59,094 bases of DNA. It comes from Prevotella sp. (lineage in GTDB: Bacteria > Bacteroidota > Bacteroidia > Bacteroidales > Bacteroidaceae). The notes below the pieces were generated by a model, which saw nothing but the letters and a program-made list of their open reading frames with translations, was not told the origin of the DNA and made no database searches. Positions 33,249 through 44,500 of the stretch are shown in pieces (the first letter of the stretch is position 1; every line of letters starts with the position of its first letter). A program made the position numbers and the translations under genes. The stretch lies in the NCBI GenBank assembly GCA_022782305.1, contig JALFPC010000108.1, forward strand, positions 1 through 59,094, given 5' to 3'.

Positions 33249-36200
33249 ATGAAGAAGAATACTATTATCCTTTTGGCGGCCATGTTGGTAGCACAGATAA
33301 CCATGGCGGCGCTGCCAGAAATTAAATTCAAACGAATAGACACTCGTGATGGGCTCTCCAACTCCATGGTGTCGACAATCTATAAAGACAGCCGTGGCTT
33401 TGTGTGGTTTGGCACCCCCTACGGGCTCAACAGATACGACGGATTTAGAGTGAGGACATACCTGGCCAATGGAGATGAGCCCAACCAGATCAAATACAAC
33501 TCCGTAGAGAGAATTCAGGAAGACTATCAGGGCAGACTATGGCTGGCACAAGACAACCATATCTGCGTATATAACCCCGACGATGGTTCGTTTAAGTATG
33601 ATGTGGACCAGCGCGTCAAGGATTTCGGCATCAACACAGATGGTACGGAGAAAATATTCATAGACTCAAAGAAAAATTTCTGGATAAAGACATATAACGA
33701 TGGACTTTACTGCTATAACCCATATAATAAAAAGGTATTCCATCTTGAGAAAGGCAACAGATTTGGCCAACTGCCCCAAGATGTGCGCATATCGGGATTT
33801 GCTGAATATGGCAAGAGCATGATACTCCTGCTCTCTTCTGGAGAGATGATGTGTATTAACACCGAGAAATGGTGGGTGTCATGGCGAAATGGCTATCTCT
33901 GTAAGCACAAGTTGCAGCCGCATATAGACCTGCAGGGCAAGGTTTCTATAGACAATCAGGGAAACATCTGGGTGATAGTGGGGTCTGATGCCTGCGTATA
34001 TGACTACAAGAGCCATAAATGGTACGACTCGGTGCCTGAGTGGTTTCGCAGCATGGGCTTTGTAAATGTGCCCGACGAGATTATCGTATGGGAGATAATG
34101 GGCGATGGCGATTATATATGGCTATGCACCGACCACCTCGGACTTATTGTAGCAGATATAAAGGAAAAGAAACTGGTAAACTATACCAACGACAAAAAAG
34201 ACGAGACTTCCATATCTGATATTACTCTGCACACCGTGCACAAGGCCAACGACGGAAGCGTGTGGATAGGCACATATAAGAATGGTGTCAACCTCTGCAT
34301 GCTGGGTAAGACAGGCTTCGTAAATATTCCTGTGGGCGACATCAATACCGTGGCAGAAGCACCCAACGGCATACTCTGGCTCGGCACCAACGACCGTGGT
34401 ATCATAAGATATAACCCCAAGACTGGCGAGACAGCCAACTTCAATAAAGACAATGCAAAACTTTCTACCAATATCATCGTATGCAGTCTCATAGACCAGC
34501 GCGATGGCACACAGTGGTTCGGAACCTTTGAGGGAGGTCTGCTTCATCTCGACAACGGCAGGGTGATAGATATCCAGCGCAAGTCAGAGAAAGGTCTCAT
34601 CTCTGATAATATATGGTCGATAGTGCAGGATGAGGATGGCAGCCTATGGCTCGGCACATTGGGTGGTGGCGTGCAGAGATACAATCCCGACACCAAGGAG
34701 TTTAGAACCTATAATGCCCGTACCGCAGGACTGGCCAGCGATTATACTTCATCCATGCAGAAACTACCAAATGGCGATATTCTTGTGGGCACATCCTATT
34801 TCTTCTCCACAATCAAGAGAAGCAACGGAGCGGTTAAGAATCTCGTTATTTCTCCTGATGAACAGTCAAAAATAGCCAATATAAACTCTGTAACTACTCA
34901 GGTGTTGTGCGACAGCCGTGGATTGCTCTGGCATGCCACCCTGGCTGGAGTGGTGATAAAAGAACCCAAGACAGGACGCTTGTGGCGCTTTGATGCATCC
35001 AACGGACTGCAGGGCACCACGGTATGCACTCTCATAGAAGACAAAAACCATGATGTGTGGGCAGTTACCACACATAGCGTGGCACGTATTATGGTGGAGG
35101 CCAAGGACGACACATGGCATTTCGCCCTCTATAATTTCAACAGCCGTGACGGATTGCAGACCGGTCCCTTCAATGAGCGCTCAGCCTGCGTGCTGGCCAA
35201 TGGCAATGTAGTTGTGGGAGGAAAGGATGGACTAAGTATCATAAATCCCAAACAATTGACCATAGACAGACACGACGAGATGCCCCTTCTCACGGGCATG
35301 CTCATAGGCGACAAGTATATGACCGTGGGCGAAGCCTACAATGGTGTGGTTGTGGCAGACAAGTCAATGCCAATAGAAGATAAGGTGGAGATACCTCATG
35401 GAGTGGGGCGCTTCACTATCCTCCTGGCCACCGACCGCACCGCCATGGACAACCGTGCACGATTTGTATACAAAGTGGAAGGCCTTAGCGATTCGTGGCT
35501 CTCTACTTCCGACAACAATCCCGAGATAACCCTCATGGGTCTCTCTTCAGGCTCTTACACTCTTAGGGTCAGGATGCTCAATGGCAACGGTTCTTTCGGC
35601 TCAAAGGAGCGTGTGCTCAAGATTGTGGTCAACCCACCATTCTATCTCAGTTTCCCAGCCTATTGCATATACATTATTATTATATGTGCGCTGCTCATGT
35701 TCGGTTTCTATCGCCAACAGAAGAGGATGAGGCTCATATCCCTAAAGGCAGAAGAAGACAACAAAACGAAGATAGAGCAGGCCAAAGATAAGATGTATGA
35801 AACGATGAGCGATGAGTTGCGCCAACCATTCGAAGAGGTTGTCTCCTCTCTCTCTGTACTCATGAACGATGAAAGCGATGAACACAAATATGGTGCTGAA
35901 TACAAGATACGCGAGCAGGTAAAAGCCCTCATCCTGCAGGTAAACGGCATGATGGCCAAAAACAGCAAGTCGGCATCGCTCATCGAACCCAAGATCAAGA
36001 ATGTAGAGATTATGAGTGTAGACTCCAAACTTGTGGCGGATGCTACCAAGTATGTTGAAGACAACCTGTCTAATGAGGAAATCAGTGTGGAGGCCATGAG
36101 TGAGGCCCTCAACATGTCGCGAGTACATCTCTACAAGCGTCTGCTGTCGCTTACAGGCAGCACCCCATCGGAATTTATCCGCGATATCAGGCTTCAGCAT

Positions 36201-36356
36201 GCCGAGCGTCTGCTGTGCAAGAGCCAACTCACCGTGAGCGAAGTGGGCTACAAGGTGGGCTTCTCCAACCCTAGAGCCTTTGCAAAGTATTTCAAGGATA
36301 AATACGGTGAACTGCCATCGCAGTATAAACTTGACCACGAGAAATTGGACGAATAA
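33249..36356 (+). CDS. Membrane-spanning glycan sensor/AraC regulator without kinase (degenerate HTCS)
   Basis: The 1035-residue product resembles a hybrid two-component system whose kinase part has been lost. A signal peptide is followed by a long periplasmic Reg_prop beta-propeller region (DGLSNSMVSTIYKDSRGFVW, NIWVIVGSD, GTQWFGTFEGG) and a Y_Y_Y domain near residues 720-795. One helix spans the membrane at about 797-825. Next comes an approximately 75-residue helical pair that aligns with HisKA, but the phosphorylated His is Asp (MSDELRQPF instead of SHELRTP). No HATPase or receiver domain follows. The AraC-type DNA-binding domain is intact (MSRVHLYKRLLSLTG, VGYKVGFSNPRAFAKYFK). Signal transfer must be mechanical, through the membrane helix. 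Confidence 0.88.
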   Translation: MKKNTIILLAAMLVAQITMAALPEIKFKRIDTRDGLSNSMVSTIYKDSRGFVWFGTPYGLNRYDGFRVRTYLANGDEPNQIKYNSVERIQEDYQGRLWLAQDNHICVYNPDDGSFKYDVDQRVKDFGINTDGTEKIFIDSKKNFWIKTYNDGLYCYNPYNKKVFHLEKGNRFGQLPQDVRISGFAEYGKSMILLLSSGEMMCINTEKWWVSWRNGYLCKHKLQPHIDLQGKVSIDNQGNIWVIVGSDACVYDYKSHKWYDSVPEWFRSMGFVNVPDEIIVWEIMGDGDYIWLCTDHLGLIVADIKEKKLVNYTNDKKDETSISDITLHTVHKANDGSVWIGTYKNGVNLCMLGKTGFVNIPVGDINTVAEAPNGILWLGTNDRGIIRYNPKTGETANFNKDNAKLSTNIIVCSLIDQRDGTQWFGTFEGGLLHLDNGRVIDIQRKSEKGLISDNIWSIVQDEDGSLWLGTLGGGVQRYNPDTKEFRTYNARTAGLASDYTSSMQKLPNGDILVGTSYFFSTIKRSNGAVKNLVISPDEQSKIANINSVTTQVLCDSRGLLWHATLAGVVIKEPKTGRLWRFDASNGLQGTTVCTLIEDKNHDVWAVTTHSVARIMVEAKDDTWHFALYNFNSRDGLQTGPFNERSACVLANGNVVVGGKDGLSIINPKQLTIDRHDEMPLLTGMLIGDKYMTVGEAYNGVVVADKSMPIEDKVEIPHGVGRFTILLATDRTAMDNRARFVYKVEGLSDSWLSTSDNNPEITLMGLSSGSYTLRVRMLNGNGSFGSKERVLKIVVNPPFYLSFPAYCIYIIIICALLMFGFYRQQKRMRLISLKAEEDNKTKIEQAKDKMYETMSDELRQPFEEVVSSLSVLMNDESDEHKYGAEYKIREQVKALILQVNGMMAKNSKSASLIEPKIKNVEIMSVDSKLVADATKYVEDNLSNEEISVEAMSEALNMSRVHLYKRLLSLTGSTPSEFIRDIRLQHAERLLCKSQLTVSEVGYKVGFSNPRAFAKYFKDKYGELPSQYKLDHEKLDE

Positions 36357-36455
36357 AACATTTTATGCATATATTGTTAACATTCGTGCAGGTGGAAATA
36401 ACGATTTTGCCCATACGAGTTAACATTAATGAGACATTGTTCGGATAATTTTTAC

Positions 36456-36464
36456 TAACTTTGC
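36456..36464 (+). promoter_or_regulatory. -7 box for the GH31 gene
   Basis: TAACTTTGC lies 72 bases upstream of the GH31 ATG at 36537, with a TTG about 16 bases before it. It indicates that the glycosidase has its own, probably regulated, promoter. Confidence 0.65.
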
Positions 36465-36536
36465 ACAAGAGAAGAAACTCTTATGAGATATTACCAATAA
36501 ACTGTCAACAACAAAGTGAAAACTTATTATCCGAAG

Positions 36537-39497
36537 ATGAAAAAAACAATAGTTATGATGGCTGCGGCAGTGGTTACCTCATGGGTAGCCCCTGCCTTGG
36601 CGTGTGCCGCCAACGACAGCAGCGTGGAGATTAAGGTTAAGAAGACCCGCAAGGATGGAGCCCAACTGGTGCGCCTCACCTTTGTAACCCCATCAATAGT
36701 GCGTGTTGAGGCCACCCCCGACAAGGCCTTCCCTGCCAAGCCCAAGAGTCTGATAATAGTCAAGGAGGCCGAGGATGTGAAGGCCGAGAAGACAGAAACA
36801 AAGACGCAGGTTATCTACACTACCGCCCGTGTCAAGGTATGTGCCGACAAGGCTACCGGTCGCCTCACCTTCTATGACGCACGCAATGGAAAGGTGCTCC
36901 TCGATGAGGATGCCGCCAGCAAGACATTTACACGCTATGTCTCCACCCAGACCATGCTGCCCGAGCATTACAAACCATCATCCCCAGATGAGGTTAACTA
37001 TGGCAAGAATGATCATTTTAATGTGCTCTCCGATGAGACCCGCACAGGTTATTCGTGGCATGCTGTTTTTAACCCGCAACCCGGAGAGGCCATCTATGGT
37101 CTCGGCCAGCATCAGTCGGAAGATTTCAACTATCTCGGCAAGAATGAGGAACTCTTTCAGTATAACACCAAAGTGAGCATTCCTTTCGTGATGAGCACCA
37201 ACCATTACGGACTGCTCTGGGACTCCTATTCCTACGGACGCTGGGGCAATCCCAACGACTATATGCAACTCCATCGCGCTTTCACCCTCTACGACAAAAA
37301 CGGAGTGAAAGGCCATCTTACAGGCACTTATAAAGACAAGAAGGGCACCGAGATAGTGCGCAATGAAGACTCCATTTATTACGAGCATTCGCGCGTTATA
37401 GGCAACCTGCCACAGAACATTGCACTCGATGGAGCCGATGTTACTTACGAGGGATACATAGAGGCACCCACTACTACAAACTATCATTTCATCCTCTATT
37501 ACGCTGGCTATACCAAGGTGTATATAGATGGCAAACTCGTGGTGCCCGAGCGCTGGCGCACAGCCTGGAACCCCAATGCCTACAAGTTTGAATGCACACT
37601 TGAAAAAGGTCGCCGCACTCCTCTGCGCATCGAATGGCAGCCCGATGGAGCGGTGAGCTATTGCGGACTGCGTGCCGCTGTGCCACAGACCGACCAGCAG
37701 CAGCGCAAGATATCAATATGGAGCGAGATGACCCGCGATATGGATTATTATTTCATTGCTGGCGATGATATGGATGAGATCATCAGCGGCTACCGTACCC
37801 TTACGGGCAAGGCACAGGTGATGCCAAAATGGTCGCTGGGATTCTGGCAGAGCCGCGAGCGATATAAGACCGCCGACGATGTGATGAGCACACTGGCAGA
37901 GTTTCGTCGCCGACAGGTGCCCATCGACAATATCGTGCAGGACTGGAGTTATTGGGTGGAAGACTCATGGGGCAGCCATGATTTCGATCCCAAGCGCTAT
38001 CCAGACCCACAACTCATGCTCGACAGCGTGCATGCCATGCACGGCCGGTTTATGATCTCATGCTGGCCCAAGTTCTATTGCACCACCGACAACTACAAAC
38101 AACTTGACAGCCACGGATGGATGTATCAGCAGGCAGTGACCGACTCCATACGCGACTGGATCGGCGCAGGCTATCTCGGCTCTTTCTATGATGCCTATGC
38201 CGCTGGGGCTCGCCGCCTCTTCTGGCAGCAGATGAACGAACATCTCTATAGCAAGTTCAACAAGGGTATAGATGCATGGTGGATGGATGCCTCAGAGCCA
38301 AACGTGCGCGACTGTACCCCTATAGACTATCGCAAGCAACTCTGTGGCCCCACCGCCATGGGCACCAGCGACGAATATTTCAATGCCTACAGCATAGTGA
38401 ATGCAGATGCTATCTATAATGGTCAGCGTAGTGTAGACAACAATCGCCGTGTCTTCTTGCTCACACGAAGCGGATTTGCGGGACTGCAGCGCTACAGCAC
38501 AGCCACATGGAGTGGAGATATAGGCACCCGTTGGGAAGACATGCGCGCACAGATGACTGCGGGCATCAATTTCTCTATGTCGGGAGTGCCCTTCTGGGGC
38601 ATGGACCAGGGAGGTTTCTGTGTGGAGAAGCGCTATGAGGCAGCCCAGAAACTCTTCGACAAGACAGGACAGGAAAACGAAGACCTAAAGGAGTGGCGAG
38701 AACTGCAGTCGCGCTGGAACCAGTTCGGATGCTTCATCCCACTGTATCGTGCCCATGGCCAGTGGCCTCTGCGCGAGGTGTGGAACATAGCCCCCGACAA
38801 TCATCCTGCCTATCAGTCAATAGTATATTATCATAAGTTGCGCTATCGTCTCATGCCATATCTCTATTCTATGGCAGGATGGGTAAACAGTTGCGACTAT
38901 ACTATGATGCGCGGATTGGCCATGGACTTTGCCTCCGATGCTCAAGTGCTCAATATCGGCAATCAATGGATGTTTGGTCCATCGCTCATGGCATGCCCAG
39001 TGGGTTACTATAAGGCTCGCCAGAGGGATGTCTATTTCCCCAAGCAGTGCGGATGGTATGACCTCTACAGCGGCAGTCATATCAAAGGTGGCCAGACCCT
39101 CACCGTGGATGCTCCATACGAGCGCATACCAGTATTTGTGCCCGAGGGAGCCATCATACCTTTCGGTCCAGAGATACAGTGGAGCGACGAGAAACCTGCC
39201 GATGCCATCACCTTATATGTATATGCGGGCGCCAATGGCAAGTTCCAACTCTATGAGGATGAGGGTACCAACTACAACTATGAGAAAGGACTGTCTGCCA
39301 CCATCGACATAACCTACGACGACGCCAAGCGCACCCTCACCTTGGGCAAACGCCAGGGTCATTTCCCCGGCATGCTCCAGCAGCGCACCTTCACCGTAGT
39401 GTTAGTCAGTGCCCATGCTCCCGTGGCCCTCTCCCTCGATGCTCCCGTGGGCAAGACCGTGACATACGATGGAAATGAGGTAACGGTGAAACTCTGA
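36537..39497 (+). CDS. GH31 alpha-glycosidase with PA14 insert (alpha-xylosidase or alpha-glucosidase)
   Basis: This is a secreted or periplasmic family 31 retaining alpha-glycosidase of about 986 residues. The track uses a GTG at 36516; the ATG at 36537 begins a clean signal peptide (MKKTIVMMAAAVVTSWVAPA). The N-terminal beta-sandwich contains GEAIYGLGQHQ and is interrupted by a PA14-like domain (EGYIEAPTTTNYHFILYYAG, KVYIDGKLVV). The barrel has the nucleophile in DAWWMDASEPN and the acid/base in TWSGDIGTRWEDM. PA14 inserts are known from xyloglucan-active GH31 alpha-xylosidases such as the Bacteroides ovatus enzyme, so alpha-xylosidase is my first choice. Its control is probably by the LacI and sensor/AraC genes upstream. 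Confidence 0.92.
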   Translation: MKKTIVMMAAAVVTSWVAPALACAANDSSVEIKVKKTRKDGAQLVRLTFVTPSIVRVEATPDKAFPAKPKSLIIVKEAEDVKAEKTETKTQVIYTTARVKVCADKATGRLTFYDARNGKVLLDEDAASKTFTRYVSTQTMLPEHYKPSSPDEVNYGKNDHFNVLSDETRTGYSWHAVFNPQPGEAIYGLGQHQSEDFNYLGKNEELFQYNTKVSIPFVMSTNHYGLLWDSYSYGRWGNPNDYMQLHRAFTLYDKNGVKGHLTGTYKDKKGTEIVRNEDSIYYEHSRVIGNLPQNIALDGADVTYEGYIEAPTTTNYHFILYYAGYTKVYIDGKLVVPERWRTAWNPNAYKFECTLEKGRRTPLRIEWQPDGAVSYCGLRAAVPQTDQQQRKISIWSEMTRDMDYYFIAGDDMDEIISGYRTLTGKAQVMPKWSLGFWQSRERYKTADDVMSTLAEFRRRQVPIDNIVQDWSYWVEDSWGSHDFDPKRYPDPQLMLDSVHAMHGRFMISCWPKFYCTTDNYKQLDSHGWMYQQAVTDSIRDWIGAGYLGSFYDAYAAGARRLFWQQMNEHLYSKFNKGIDAWWMDASEPNVRDCTPIDYRKQLCGPTAMGTSDEYFNAYSIVNADAIYNGQRSVDNNRRVFLLTRSGFAGLQRYSTATWSGDIGTRWEDMRAQMTAGINFSMSGVPFWGMDQGGFCVEKRYEAAQKLFDKTGQENEDLKEWRELQSRWNQFGCFIPLYRAHGQWPLREVWNIAPDNHPAYQSIVYYHKLRYRLMPYLYSMAGWVNSCDYTMMRGLAMDFASDAQVLNIGNQWMFGPSLMACPVGYYKARQRDVYFPKQCGWYDLYSGSHIKGGQTLTVDAPYERIPVFVPEGAIIPFGPEIQWSDEKPADAITLYVYAGANGKFQLYEDEGTNYNYEKGLSATIDITYDDAKRTLTLGKRQGHFPGMLQQRTFTVVLVSAHAPVALSLDAPVGKTVTYDGNEVTVKL

Positions 39498-39753
39498 ATA
39501 ATCAATAATCAATAATCAGTTATCAATAATCGAATGGAACGAGTGGAACGAAATGAACGAATGAAACGAGTAAAAAAAAGGCAACTGGAACGGATAATTC
39601 GTGAAAGCAATAATTCGTGCAATTTGTGATATTCGTTGTTGAATAATCAATAATCAGAAATCAATAATCAGAAACTTGCTTTAGCTTGATGAGCTTGCGA
39701 ATAATCAATAATCAGAAATCAATAATCAATAATCAATAATCAGTAATCAAAGA
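39496..39753 (+). repeat. AATAATC-type short repeats between GH31 and the amidase gene
   Basis: The 256-base gap holds no gene. It is built of clusters of AATAATCAATAATCA(G/A) words at 39498-39533, 39642-39672 and 39700-39750. Between them lies a run of GAACGA words (GGAACGAGTGGAACGAAATG) and a small hairpin-like segment CTTGCTTTAGCTTGATGAGC. The same AATAATCA words occur upstream of the phosphatase gene at 54306-54345. Confidence 0.85.
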
Positions 39754-40638
39754 ATGAAAGAGATAAGAGTAGGTTTTCTGCAACTACATAATACTAACAA
39801 CAGAAAACAGAATATCATTAGGTTGGCAGAGGGTATTGCTGACCTGGCAAAAAGAGGGGCACAACTCATTATTCTGCAGGAACTGCACAACTCGCTGTAT
39901 TTCTGCCAAACAGAAGACGTGGAGAATTTCGACCTCGCAGAACCTATACCCGGACCATCTACTGACCTCTATGGCGAACTGGCGGCCAGATATAAGGTGG
40001 TGATAGTGACATCGCTATTCGAACGACGGGCTGCAGGACTTTATCATAACACTGCTGTGGTCTTAGACAAAGACGGAACAATAGCAGGGAAATACAGAAA
40101 AATGCATATTCCCGACGACCCCGCTTATTACGAGAAATTTTATTTCACTCCCGGAGACCTGGGCTTCCACCCTATCAACACCAGCATAGGAAAACTTGGT
40201 GTATTGGTTTGCTGGGACCAATGGTATCCAGAGGCAGCACGACTCATGGCTCTGCAGGGGGCTGAATTGCTCATATACCCCACTGCCATAGGATATGCCG
40301 CCAACGACAATGACGAAGAGCAGCAAAGACAACGCAGAGCTTGGCAGACAGTGCAACGGGGACATGCCGTGGCAAACGGACTGCCCGTGATAGCAGTAAA
40401 CCGCGTGGGATATGAGCCTGACCCATCGGGCGCCACACAGGGTATCATGTTTTGGGGCTCTTCTTTTGTGGCTGGACCACAGGGCGAAATTCTTTATGAG
40501 GCTTCTGAAAACGAAGAGGAGAGCATAGTGATAGATATCGACCTGGAAAGGAGCGAAAACGTGAGACGTTGGTGGCCTTTCCTCAGAGATAGACGCATTG
40601 ACTATTATGGTGATATTACACGCAGATTCATTGACTAA
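39754..40638 (+). CDS. aguB: N-carbamoylputrescine amidase
   Basis: This nitrilase-superfamily enzyme hydrolyses N-carbamoylputrescine to putrescine, ammonia and CO2 in the agmatine route to polyamines. The 294-residue length is typical. The Glu-Lys-Cys triad is visible: Glu in LIILQELHNS, Lys in AGKYRKMHIPDD and Cys in LGVLVCWDQWYPEAARLM. The blocks FYFTPGDLGF and FWGSSFVAGPQGE also fit this subfamily rather than other omega-amidases. The usual partner, agmatine deiminase, is not in this window; the gene is instead followed at 16 bases by a FabK-like gene. Confidence 0.92.
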   Translation: MKEIRVGFLQLHNTNNRKQNIIRLAEGIADLAKRGAQLIILQELHNSLYFCQTEDVENFDLAEPIPGPSTDLYGELAARYKVVIVTSLFERRAAGLYHNTAVVLDKDGTIAGKYRKMHIPDDPAYYEKFYFTPGDLGFHPINTSIGKLGVLVCWDQWYPEAARLMALQGAELLIYPTAIGYAANDNDEEQQRQRRAWQTVQRGHAVANGLPVIAVNRVGYEPDPSGATQGIMFWGSSFVAGPQGEILYEASENEEESIVIDIDLERSENVRRWWPFLRDRRIDYYGDITRRFID

Positions 40639-40654
40639 ATAATGACTTATTATC

Positions 40655-41596
40655 ATGAACAGAATATGTGAACTTTTCGGCATCCAACACCCTATCATCC
40701 AAGGGGGTATGGTGTGGTGCAGCGGATGGAAACTGGCAGCGGCAGTGAGCAATGCTGGCGCACTGGGACTATTAGGGGCTGGTTCTATGCACCCGGAAAC
40801 TCTGATAGAGCATATTGAAAAAATGAAAAAAGCCACAAGCAAACCTTGGGGTATCAACGTGCCGCTGATGTATCCAGAGATAGACAGACTCATGGATATC
40901 ATCATTGAACATGACGTGAAAATTGTGTTTACATCGGCGGGTAGCCCAAAGAAATATACTGCACGACTGCAACAGGCTGGCATCAAAGTGGCTCACGTGG
41001 TGGCGAGCAGCTTGTTTGCAAAGAAATGCGAAGAGGCTGGAGTGGATGCCGTGGTGGCTGAGGGGTTTGAAGCAGGCGGACATAACGGAAGAGAAGAAAC
41101 TACTACCATGACTCTCATTCCTGCAGTAAGAAAGGCCACATCACTGCCTCTCATAGCCGCAGGAGGCATAGGCAGCGGACAGGCCATGATGGCGGCCATG
41201 GCTCTGGGAGCAGAGGGAGTGCAAGTGGGCACCCTCTTTGCACTGGCTCAGGAGAGTTCGGCTTCGGAGGCTTTCAAACAGAAATGTATTGGCATTGGAG
41301 AGGGCGACACTATGCTATGCCTAAAAAAAATCTCTCCCACACGACTGGTAAAGAATGATATGTATGAACGTATTCACGAAGCTGAAAACAAAGGGGCCGA
41401 TGCTGCCGCTCTCAAAGAGATTATCGGCAACGCCGCCGCTAAAAGGGGGATATTCGAAGGGGATACTGACAACGGACTAATTGAAATCGGACAGGTGGCT
41501 GCTATGGTAGACAGAGTGATGACAGCTGAAGAAATTATCTGTAGCATGATAAATGAATACGATAAAACAAGAATAAGATTATGCGAGAAAAAATAG
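40655..41596 (+). CDS. FMN-dependent nitronate monooxygenase / enoyl-ACP reductase FabK-like protein
   Basis: This is a 313-residue TIM-barrel flavoprotein. Family blocks are [20 protein letters not shown] and [14 protein letters not shown] at the N-terminus, [10 protein letters not shown], and the FMN-phosphate loop [14 protein letters not shown] with [13 protein letters not shown]. Nitronate monooxygenases and FabK enoyl reductases share these motifs and cannot be separated by eye. The phylum often uses FabK for fatty-acid synthesis, so either role is possible. Its last 16 bases overlap the start of the GT2-DUF4922-SpoIID gene, which implies translational coupling. Confidence 0.87.
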   Translation: MNRICELFGIQHPIIQGGMVWCSGWKLAAAVSNAGALGLLGAGSMHPETLIEHIEKMKKATSKPWGINVPLMYPEIDRLMDIIIEHDVKIVFTSAGSPKKYTARLQQAGIKVAHVVASSLFAKKCEEAGVDAVVAEGFEAGGHNGREETTTMTLIPAVRKATSLPLIAAGGIGSGQAMMAAMALGAEGVQVGTLFALAQESSASEAFKQKCIGIGEGDTMLCLKKISPTRLVKNDMYERIHEAENKGADAAALKEIIGNAAAKRGIFEGDTDNGLIEIGQVAAMVDRVMTAEEIICSMINEYDKTRIRLCEKK

Positions 41597-44500
41597 ATTG
41601 CTTTTTGGCCTGCAACGATATAAAGGCGGTGGAGCCTACCATCAGACAACTCAAAGATAGCAAAACGGCTCTGCACGTGTGCATAGTGGCTGCTCAAGAG
41701 ATAATAAACAATAACGAACTGCCTGAAGGATGCACGGCCATAGTGAGCGACAGAGTAAACAGTAGCCAGACCATCAGGGCTATAGCCGAAAACGCAAGTG
41801 CTGAATATGTGCTCATCTGCACTAAGTCGAAACCCGTGACCCTGGGACTCTCAGCTCTGGAACGACTGCTCAGAGTGGCGGCTGACTCAAATGCCGCCAT
41901 GGTATACAGCGACTACTATTCAATAACTAACGGAATACGCACGCCACACCCCGTGATCGACTACCAAATAGGGTCGCTGAGGGATGACTTCGATTTCGGA
42001 TGCATAATGCTTATTCGCACTGACCTGCTACACTTGTATGCCACACAGAATGCTAATACCAATTATAATTTTGCAGGACTCTATGATATGCGACTCTTCC
42101 TGTCAAGGCATGGACATATCACTCATATCAACGAATTTCTCTATACCGAGGAGGAAACAGATAATAGAACAAGCGGAGAAAAGCAGTTTGACTATGTAAA
42201 CCCTGCCAATAGAGAGGTGCAGATAGAAATGGAACACGCTGTGACCGCACACCTCAAAAGCATAGAGGCTCTCATTGATATATCTGCTTATGCCACTCCT
42301 GACTTCACAGAACAGGACTTCGATGTGGAGGCTTCGGTAATCATACCTGTGAAAAACAGAGAGAAAACTATTGCTGATGCCGTGAATAGCGCACTCATGC
42401 AAACTCCTAAATTCAAATTCAACGTGATAGTGGTGGACAACCACTCTACTGACAAAACAACGGATATTCTCAATAGCATCAATGACCATAGACTCATCCA
42501 TATAATACCAAAACGTGATGACCTCGGCATTGGGGGATGCTGGAATATAGCCATCAACGACGACAGATGCGGACGTTTCGCTGTGCAACTGGATAGCGAC
42601 GACCTTTACTCTTCTCCTCATACTCTGCAGACTATCGTTGACGCATTCCACAAGCAAAAGGCAGCCATGGTGATAGGGGCTTACAGAATGTGCGACTTTG
42701 ACCTCAATACCTTGCCACCAGGCCTCATAGATCATAAGGAATGGACCGACAACAACGGTCCTAACAATGCTCTGAGAATAAACGGACTGGGGGCTCCAAG
42801 GGCATTCTTCACTCCTCTGCTCAGACAAATTCAGTTTCCTAATACTAGCTATGGCGAAGATTACGCTCTCGGACTGATCTTCTCAAGACGATACCGAATA
42901 GGCAGAATTTACGACGAACTTTATCTTTGCCGCAGATGGGGAGGAAACAGCGATGCCGCTCTGAGCATTGACAAAATTAATGCTAACAACTTGTATAAAG
43001 ACCGACTACGGTCGCTCGAGGTGACTGCAAGACAACAGATGCTCAAAGGAAAGCACGACATTATGGCTGATAGTTCGCTATGGAGATTCTTTAATAGGCA
43101 GATGGAGACATGGGAGGAGACGAGAAAAAGATATAGACAACTGCAAAATGTGGAGACACGCGAACTGGGCAACGACTCTTTCAACCTGACAGTGCAGCAC
43201 AACCCCGCAAGGATTGTGTCTACAGGGGCTAGCATCGACAAAAAGAGTATTGCTCACAGACCATGCTTTCTGTGCGCAGCAAACAGACCGCCAGAACAGT
43301 CGAAACTGATAGTAGACAAAAATTTTGAACTGCTCGTAAACCCCTTCCCTATCCTGCCCGAGCATTTCACTATTGCTGCCAGACAGCATATTCCTCAACT
43401 CATACACGATTGCTATGGCGAAATACATAAACTGCTCGATATTTATCCCGAACTGACGGTGTTTTACAATGGGCCCAAAAGTGGAGCATCGGCACCCGAC
43501 CATAAACACCTGCAGGCTGGAACCAGCGGGGTGGTGCCGCTGCAGACGTGCTGGCAGAGACTGAGCCGCTCGCTCACTGAGGTGACCACAATCAACGACG
43601 AAGAGGGTATATGGCGAATGGCTGATTATCCATGCCCAGCATACGTAATCAAAAGTACTAACGCCGACAATGACCAACGGCTCTTTAATATGCTTTATCA
43701 TGCCATGCCTACACAAAAAGGCGATAGCGAACCTATGATGAACATAATGGCTTGGAGAAATGGTAAAGAGTGGATCGCGGTGGTGATACCAAGAAGCAAA
43801 CACCGACCGGATTGCTATTACAACAATGACAATAGCAGGTTTATGGTGAGCCCGGGTGCTCTCGACATGGCTGGACTCATCATCATGCCTCATGCCGACG
43901 AATTCAATAGAATAACAGCCGAAATAGCTCTTGACATTATTAAAGAGGTGGGAATAAAAGAACATGACGCAGCAAAAATTGAAGAGAAAATAAAACGAAA
44001 GGTATCAACGGCTGTAAAAACTGCTGCACACAATTTTCAGGAACCTGAAGTGACCGTGGGTATAGTGAGCGGACAGAGCATCTGCTTTGTGCTCAATGCT
44101 CCTTATACCGCAAAAGGTGAAACCATCACGGGAGAGCAGACAGTGGAATTCTCTGAAGGTGGCATCCTATGGCGTGGACGACAATACCAACAACTCACCT
44201 TCACACCTCAATGCGACGATGCTAACTTCTCGCTCTTGGATGTGACCATAGGAATAAACTTCCACTGGGAACGCAGACAAACTCAGGTGTTTAACGGTAG
44301 CTTGATGCTCGTGGTGGAGTCTGACAAAATTCATGCCATAAACCAACTGCCAGTGGAACGCTATCTGGCAAGCGTGATAAGTAGCGAAATGAACGCATCG
44401 TCAAGCATCGAACTGCTAAAAGCTCATGCCGTGATCTCAAGAAGCTGGCTGCTGGCTCAAATGGAGAAAAGACAAATGCTCACTAACGGAGATAATAATA

